A stretch of DNA of 64,000 nt from Neostapfia colusana. Taxonomy: Eukaryota > Streptophyta > Magnoliopsida > Poales > Poaceae. Shown here piece by piece: positions 57,066 to 64,000 of this stretch. The translations under genes and the position numbers were made by a program. Within the stretch, counting starts at the first letter, position 1. Every line of letters begins with the position of its first letter. Where the stretch lies: positions 35,064,720 to 35,128,719 of the forward strand of contig JASWHV010000008.1 of assembly GCA_030760725.1 (NCBI GenBank), given 5' to 3'. The notes under the pieces are model-generated. The model had not been told where the DNA came from and did no database searches. It worked only from the letters and a program-made list of their open reading frames with translations.

Positions 57066-60000
57066 TGACACGACCCCACTGGTCCTGTCGAGCCAGGATC
57101 ACGCTGAGGGGTGCTGCGTTGCACAACACCGTATAACACACGTCAAAGGTACAAAGCGGAAGCGGAAGCTTTATTACATAAACAAGTTTATTAACATGTT
57201 TACATCAAAATAAGTTTAGTCCACACTCGCGGGCGTAGACTAAGCATCAAGTGCACGTTCAGCCCTCGAACGTGTCCTTGCTAGCACACTCGCACACTAA
57301 CTCTGCGGCGTGCACGACTCCCACTCGACGGGGTTCCCCTCCTGGGGTTCCGTCTCCTCTTCGGGAGTCCCTTCCTCATAGAACCCTGCAAAAGCTTCAA
57401 ACACAAGCAGTGAGCACGAAGGCTCAGCAAGTCTGACCCGTCTCACCTAAACATGAAACTTCTACATGAGGGTGATGGGTTGCATGAGGTAAAAATCATT
57501 TGCAAGGACTCGCCTAATTAGTAGAACCTTACTTTCAAGTTTTAGCAGCAGGTTGTGGAGAACTTTACGCTAAGGCACATGAGAGAGCCGCAATCAAACA
57601 AGAAACGCATTTCTCTCATGTACTTTGCCCAAAGTTGAAAAGAACTTTAGTTAGCACTAAGCTACAACATATCATTAACAATCAATATCCAACTTTCAAT
57701 CAGCAACATTTTAACATGTAACTAGCCTGTTCTTTCTACGTCACGGTACAGTGAACAAGTGGTACTCACTGACCGCGAGGGACGGCGATTATAATCGATT
57801 TACACCTGCAGGGTTACCCGAACAACCCGTCACGTACGCCCGTACTCGATGTTGCCTACAACAACCATCACGGACGCCGTACGCGACTACCTTTCACCCG
57901 TTAGCCAAATATTGAACCGGTCCCATCGTCCCGAGCAAGAGGTCCCTGCACGCGCATCTCTGTGCCGCCAGCTGATTTACACCTCGAGCTCTCAACCTAC
58001 CCTCTGAACGACGGGCAATGCCTCAATACCCAGCTACCCGAGTTACATCAGTTTCCCGGTTCCCATATAGCCGGTAGGTCTTCGGTACTGTTCTAGCTTG
58101 TTCAACAGGCCCGCACACGGCTCGGTCCTCAATCGACACAAGCGGAGCTACAGCACACAGGCCCCAAAGTCCTGCTGCCCTTACTCTCCGCTCGGTCTCA
58201 TTTTCTTGCCATGTGTATCATGTGCTATCTCTACCCGAGCAATGTGCCTCTAGCCTATCCTCGCGAGTAGTTCCAACTACTCGACTTGTACCGAATCCTA
58301 CTCTATCCTAGCAATGCAGTGGCTAACGGGGTTTGCAATCCTAAACCCCAACCCATGGTTTTCTTGGCTATGTAGTGGGGTTTCCAAACAAGACTCTGAT
58401 GCACAACATAAAGAAAACAAGTATGTGCTCAAAACAATAAAAATTTATAAAATGGTTAATGCAAACCGGGGCTTGCCTTGCTGCTCTTGGTCGTAGGCTA
58501 GCTGTTCCTCCGGAGTAACGAAGTCTAGGACTTCGGGTTCCTCCTCGACCTTAGCGACTACATGATAAGAACAATGTATGTATTAATTAAATGCTTTTGT
58601 ATTAACTTTGAAGTTGTGAAGTCTATAACCTTTACTAGATAGATCTAATGACTGTGAAACTTTTACTGTGGCTTGGTTACAACCTAAACAGAGACTTGGT
58701 CAAGTTTTAGTTGCAGCAAAGCTCATTTGAGCCCTCCACAAATAATTATGTCCTTGACCTTAATTAAAGGCTTTTAGGGTGTTCTAGGTATTTTCATGAA
58801 ACAAACTATGACTTTCTGAAAACTAGATTTTCAGAGGGTTCTAATGGAATTGGTCTCACTTAATTTGGAAGTCTCTAACTAAAGATATGAGCTAAACAAT
58901 TTCAGAGAAAATTCTGAAAATGTTTCTGAACATTTTCTATTTTCTTTGGAACAGTTTTACTAATCACACCATTAGGTGGACTAAATGAGCTCAAATGGAT
59001 CTGAAATTTTTATGGTAGTTCAAGGATATTTTGGTGAACATCTCAGCAAAATTTCAGGATTTTCCTCCAAATGATTCTCCAGTTAAAATTCCTAACAGTT
59101 TAAACTTTAAGGAATTAATTCTGGAGAATTAAGGAATCTCATGAAGTGACACTTGATTTTCTGGAAAGTACTCAAAGAGCTGAATCCAGCAAAATTTGGT
59201 TCACTCAATTTGGAGCTTTCTAGCCAAAGTTATAAGGATTTGAAGTTTGAAGGAAATCTGAAAATCGGGAAAAAGTTTAAACTCGCGCGTGGGCCCAGGA
59301 GACACGCGTCGCACGCCGAAGCGACAGCACACCGCGGCCCACAAGGCTTTTGCGCGCCAGCACACCCGATCCCGGCCGCAGCCGGATCCCGATTCAAAAT
59401 ATCGGCCGCTGACAGCTGGGGTCCACCCCCTTCTTCAACCTCGCGACACCCGCGCTCCGCCGCCGAGGGACCTCGCCGGAGAGCTCGCCGCCGGCTGCTG
59501 TACAGCTTCAAACTTCTTGATTCTGGCCGCCCCTGCCTACTTTTACTTGGGGAACATGATCCGAGGGTCAGCTGCTCATGACAATGGCCGGAGCATGGTC
59601 GGCGACGAGCCGCCATATCGGAATGACTTCGGCCATGTCGGCTGATGCTCCTAGTGCCTCAGCTACTTGGGAAACCGGTCGGGGAGCATCAGTGGACCTC
59701 AGAGAAGGTCGACATGAACTCGGGGCAGCTCGGGGAAGGCCCGAAATAGGTCCTCACCGTGCGCCCGATACCCCCCGTGCGTTCCGCCATTAGTAGACCT
59801 TGAATTACGCCGGGCACAGAAGTTCTCCGGCCCAGAGTTGTGAAGGCAACTTGTGCGTCACCGTGTCTAGTTCGTGTGGGAGTGGCCTGAGGCCCTCTAA
59901 TCCTTTCTAGAGCACGAATTAAACAGAATCGTACCCGAGGGTCGTTCTGCACACAGAAAGGGGAAAAGTGGAAATTCGCCGCCGGTGAGCAATCACTCGA

Positions 60001-61110
60001 GCTGTGGCTCGGGGATGAGCAGCACCGATCACTTGCGCGTCCAAGGGTGCCTTGGCTCGGGCGTGACAACGCCCAGGTTGGGCTGTCCACGAGAGCCCGA
60101 GGTGCGGCGGTTTCCAGTTCCGAGTTTGATCTTTCGGCACAGCCGATATCACTCGGTTTCAATCGATTTCTATCAATGGGAAGGATGGAGGATGGTCGCT
60201 AGTACCTGGCTGGGACCCTGGAGTGGAAAGAGGAAGCTGCGATCAGCTCGATCCAGCAGGAACTCGAGCGCCGGTGATGGCAGTGGAGAAATGGATCGTG
60301 CACGTCGGCAGCTCGGGGAATGGCGACTGAAGCACGCCGGGGAGGGAATAAATAGGCCGGTCGGCCGGTCTCCGGCTTGGGGCACGCAGCAGGAGCTGGC
60401 GCCGGCTGCCCCCTTCGGTGGCGCGCGCGCACAACAGCCGGGAACCGACTGAACTGTGGTTCAGTCGGTTTGCTTTGAGGCTGAGGCTGACATGTGGGTC
60501 CCACTCCTCTTTTAACCTCTGAAATTTATTCCTAACAGCTGTGGTAAACAGTGAACCCTATTCTACCCTTGGCAACTCAAATTATTCACCCAAGAGCCAT
60601 TTGAATTGATCAAAGTTCAAATGAGGTTTGGTTTGAATGAATTTCAGCACAAGTGCAGTTTGAAATTCAAATAAAGTTTGAATTTCTCCCCCTTAGCTCA
60701 TGTCAAGATCAACTCCAAATGGAGTGAAAATTGGTGTGTGAGCTCACAAAAATGTGCTGAGCAAGAATATGCCTTCCACTTTTAAATTCAGTGGGTGAAA
60801 ACAGTTTGAATTTGAATATGTTTTCAAACTGCCCCTTTCCTATCTACACCCAAGATGACCTCAAAAATGTTTTGAATTTGGGTGAAACTTGGCATGGACA
60901 TCCTTGGCAAAGTGTAGGAGTTTTCATATGTCCAGCCCATCTATATCACATGTGGGAAGTACCACTTTTGCAATGTGTGAGTTTGTTCCCTAATGAGCAT
61001 GTTGATAATTGTTACTTGCTCTTTATTTGTGTTCATCATTTTTCCTCAAATGAGGTGTGTGGTGTGGGGATGAACACTGCAAATGGGTGTCAAAAACTGA
61101 GGCCCTTACA
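57066..61110 (-). repeat. Element 4 5' LTR
   Basis: 4045 bp, offset by 11389 from the 3' LTR and nearly identical to it. TATA-like box at 60348-60357, donor with its last exon base at 60206, candidate exons at 58477-58557 and 57297-57385, hairpin at 57577-57621. In this copy these modules lie downstream of the promoter, so they are part of the element's RNA leader. Confidence 0.95.
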
Positions 61111-63516
61111 CTGAAGTGGGAGCTTTCCATTTCAGTACTTTCTCTATCTTGCTCGGGTCAACCGCAATGCCTTCAGCTGAGATGATATGTCCCAAGAATG
61201 GCACTTGGCTGCTCCAAAACTCGCATTTACTGAACTTGTCGTAGAGCTTGTGGTCTCGCAATCGTTGAAGAACGATCCTCAAGTGTTCGGCATGTTCGGC
61301 TTCTGTCTTGGAGTAAACCAAGATATCATCGATGAACACTACCACGAACTTGTCCAGCTCCGGCATGAACACTGAGTTCATGAGATACATGAAATGGGAT
61401 GGAGCGTTTGTGAGACCAAAGGACATGACGAGGTATGCATATAATCCATATCTCGTCGAGAAGGCCGTCTTATGAATATCCTCCGCCTGGATCTTTATCT
61501 GGTGATATCCAGAGCGAAGGTCCATCTTTGAGAACACACTTGCACCCACAAGTTGATCAAACAATATGTCAATGCGGGGCAGTGGGTACTTATTCTTGAT
61601 GGTGACGGCGTTGAGCGGCCGGTAGTCCACACACAGCCTCAAGGTTTCATCCTTCTTCTTCACGAACAGCGCCGGGCATCCCCAAGGCGAGGAACTCGGC
61701 CTAATGAAACCTTTGCTCAACAGATCATTGAGCTGTTCTTTCAGTTCAGCCAGCTCGTTCGGAGCCATCTTATATGATCTCTGTGATATCGGCGTAGTCC
61801 CGGGTGCAAGTTCAATCTTGAACTCGACATCCCGCTCAGGTGGCATGCCTGGAAGATCATCCGGGAACACGTCGGGGTACTCCCGGACTACGGGGATGTC
61901 TTCTAACTTGAGAGCTTCAGTATTATTGATCGCTGAAACCTCTCGGACTGGATTATCTAATAGGAGGGACTGCGGACTGTGTAGTGGGGAGTTGAGGTGA
62001 ACCGTCCGTGCTAAAGTTTCCAGGACAGCGCCATGGTAGATTAGCCATGACATTCCCAAGATTGCATCAATCTTCTGCCCCTCAAGGATAATCATAGTGG
62101 TGGGATATATCTTCCCACCTAAGCACAGTGGTGCTTTCAGAACCATCATCGTTGCTGAAATCTTTCCTCCCAGTGAGCAGATCATATAAGAACACTCGGT
62201 TGGAAAGGCTTCCAGCTGATGCTTAACCACATATGATGCACTTATGAAGTTGTGGGTTGCACCAGAATCAAACAGTATGATGATGGCTTGATTGTTGAGA
62301 GTAAACGTACCCGCCAGCACGTTGTCTCCCTCCGGGGCGTCCTCATTGTGGAGGTTGCGGACGACCCAAGTCCGCTGACCAACCTTCTGGACCGGAGGTC
62401 GGCCTCGAGCACCGCCCTGGAATTGGGCTTGCCCGCTGCTCTGCTGTCCCTGGGTACAGTCCTTCGCGAAATGGCCCGCCTGGCCACACGTGAAGCAAGT
62501 GAAACGGGGCGGTCCCCCGCTGATCGGTGGACGGAAACCCGGGGCGCGTTGTGGCGGTGGAAACGCCCGGGGTGCCGTCTGCTTCTGCTGCTGTATCGGT
62601 GGTGGCATCGGCGGTCGGAACGGGGGTGCTTGAAAAGGACGTCCCCCGAACCGCTGAGGTCGCACCGGTGGGTGCCACTGCTGTCCGGATGGTGTCCGAT
62701 ACACCATGCGGTACTTCTGGGGAGCACCACCCCCACTGCTAGGTGGAGTGCTGCGCTTCCTCTGCTCAGCTGCCAACTCTCGCTGAGCGTCCTCTTGCAT
62801 AATCGCGACATTGACTAGGTCGTTGAAGGTGCCGCGATTCCATTGCACGAGATGCATCTTCATTTTGGGGTGTAACCCCCGATAGAAGTGCTCCCGCTTT
62901 TTCTCCTCGGTGGAGATGTAGTCTGACGCATATTGCGCCAGATGGTTGAAGGCACGGGAGTAGTCATGGGCACTTCTCCCGCCCTGCTTCAGTTCCAAAA
63001 ATTATTGGAACTTCCTCTTCATTATTCCGGGAGGAATGCGATAGGCGCGGAACGCCTCCCGGAACTCTTCCTACTCCACGGCATGGCCAGCCGTACGTGA
63101 GGCGACATAATTCGCCCACCACGCACCAGCGGCACCGTGAAGTTGCTGCGCTGCGCACAAAGTCTTTTGCCGCTCTGTGGTTCGCAGCCAGTTGTCGGCC
63201 TCCAGTGGTTCTTCAGCTTCCGTGAACACTGGAGGGTGTGTACTCATGAAGTCCGAGTACGACACCTCACGGGGCTCACGGGGCCCCCTCTCTTGACGTC
63301 CCCCGCCTGGGACGTATTCTGCACGATCGTGCAGAGCAGGTCGGTCTGCTCCTCACGACCTCCCACCAGTGCCGCTATCACATCTGCTAGAGTAAGCGGA
63401 GGCGGCGGTGGTGGCTGCTGCTGCTGCGGGGTGCTGTCGTAGGACGGTGGCTGGGAGTCATCACCCCCTTGTTGGCTAGAGCCACCAACCTCGTGAGTGG
63501 TCCTAGTGCGAACCAT
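61111..63516 (-). pseudogene. Element 2 gag, protease and first part of RT
   Basis: The gag ATG at 63516 gives MVRTRTTHEVGG and directly follows TTGTATGGTTGCAG, a strong 3' splice-like site. A frameshift near 63265 moves to the frame with SYSDFMSTHPPVF. About a dozen codons are missing after DNWLRT compared with Element 4. Stops follow near 63068 (TAG where a relative has Trp) and near 63000 (TAA after KFQ). From there the frame is open: Gag end, CCHC knuckle CFTCGQAGHFAKDC, protease DSGATHNF, and RT with FIDDILVYS, until the Element 4 insertion. It is recognisable but non-functional. Confidence 0.92.
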
Positions 63517-64000
63517 CTGCAACCATACAACAATAAACATCAGTCCCTCAACATATTTCCATGCAGTCAAATGAAATAGGCGTAACAACATAATGACAAT
63601 AAAACATGCGATATATCTCGTATGTAGATAATGTAATAACTTTGCACAAGCTACACCATTACCCGACCAAATACAAGCTAGTTTAATCCAACTTGATGAA
63701 CCTCCCCTTTGGAAGCCCACCACAACTAGGTTTGGTCACTACGGGATATTACTATCGCTTTGTCATCACGTAAACCACCCTTTTATCTTCAATACGACCC
63801 AAACATGGTCTCTAGTAAAAGAAACTTGAGTGAGACCTATACTCAAATCTTTCACTAGTTGAAGATAACCTCTCATGAGTATGTTCTACCCCGTTGGAAG
63901 TATTCAAAACCCCTCTATGGTACAACGATCTCTCAAATGAGTTCAACTGTCATTCCTCTATTAGAATTACTAGTTTCTACATATCCAAGATTTTGATCTG
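63517..64000 (-). other. Element 2 leader upstream of gag (partial)
   Basis: 484 bp to the window end, AT-rich, without a coding frame. In Element 4 the extra ORF begins to appear 273 bp upstream of gag. Nothing like it is visible here, so Element 2 either lacks it or has it further away. Confidence 0.55.

Larger units (their letters stand above)
45677..61110 (-). mobile_element. Element 4, intact young Tekay-type retrotransposon with extra ORF
   Basis: A full-length minus-strand element of 15434 bp with a perfect TSD CTGAA (45672-45676 and 61111-61115), inserted into the RT region of Element 2. It has two 4045-bp LTRs that look nearly identical, PBS, a 1.5-kb leader, a 314-codon extra ORF, an intact gag-pol and a PPT. 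By eye I found one LTR mismatch (A at 48089, G at 59478). This points to a very recent insertion, and every protein motif required is present. Confidence 0.95.
18611..64000 (-). mobile_element. Element 2, split Ty3/gypsy retrotransposon (extends past window)
   Basis: Minus-strand element whose 3' LTR occupies 18611-19545, 23591-26241 and 43193-43509. The internal region occupies 43510-45676 and 61111-64000. A solo LTR, Element 3 and Element 4 are inserted in it, each with a 5-bp TSD, and the pieces line up exactly across each gap. The 5' LTR and second TSD lie outside the window. Its coding region holds several stops and a frameshift in addition to the Element 4 insertion, so it is dead. Confidence 0.88.

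Noticed and set aside
1..64000. CRISPR array, bacterial operon, rRNA or tRNA genes
   Set aside because: No spaced direct repeats, no operon-like gene packing and no RNA gene signatures; the whole window is plant transposon sequence.

Overview
The window is plant nuclear DNA, most likely from heterochromatin of a grass (Poaceae). The evidence is a solid stack of Ty3/gypsy chromovirus retrotransposons of the Tekay type: LTRs of about 4 kb, a primer-binding site for initiator tRNA-Met, and a chromodomain at the integrase C-terminus. A decayed CACTA transposon lies among them. I see no host gene, rRNA, tRNA or CRISPR array. Most short ORFs here are chance frames inside LTRs.

The layout can be read from target-site duplications (TSDs). 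LTR-A (1-2926, partial) ends beside a 148-bp RNase H scrap. LTR-B (minus orientation) starts at 3075. It is split by Element 1 (3576-15879, plus, TSD CCTTA), resumes to 18610, and is split again by Element 2. Element 2 (18611 to beyond 64000, minus) has its 3' LTR cut by a solo LTR (19546-23590, TSD GTTTA) and by Element 3 (26242-43192, plus, TSD GAAAG). Its pol is cut by Element 4 (45677-61110, minus, TSD CTGAA). Inside Element 3 are an inverted partial LTR of the same family and a truncated CACTA element (33778-36579) that interrupts the reverse transcriptase.

Element 4 is the only intact copy. Its two 4045-bp LTRs look almost identical, its Gag-Pol frame is open for about 1518 codons, and it carries an extra 314-codon ORF upstream of gag. 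Elements 1, 2 and 3 are broken by stops, frameshifts, deletions or insertions.

Four observations stand out. (1) The LTRs appear to hold a small spliced coding unit: an 81-nt exon (78 nt in one family) and a last exon whose peptides are conserved between diverged LTR families, with conserved splice sites. (2) A hairpin in the same LTRs keeps its loop sequence while its stem changes by compensating pairs. (3) The extra ORF of Element 4 has a dsRNA-binding-domain-like pattern followed by a coiled coil, and both its ATG and the gag ATG sit at consensus 3' splice sites. (4) Element 3 contains a roughly 3.5-kb inverted repeat of LTR sequence around a 29-nt loop, resembling natural hairpin loci that silence transposon families. 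The functional readings of all four are inference.
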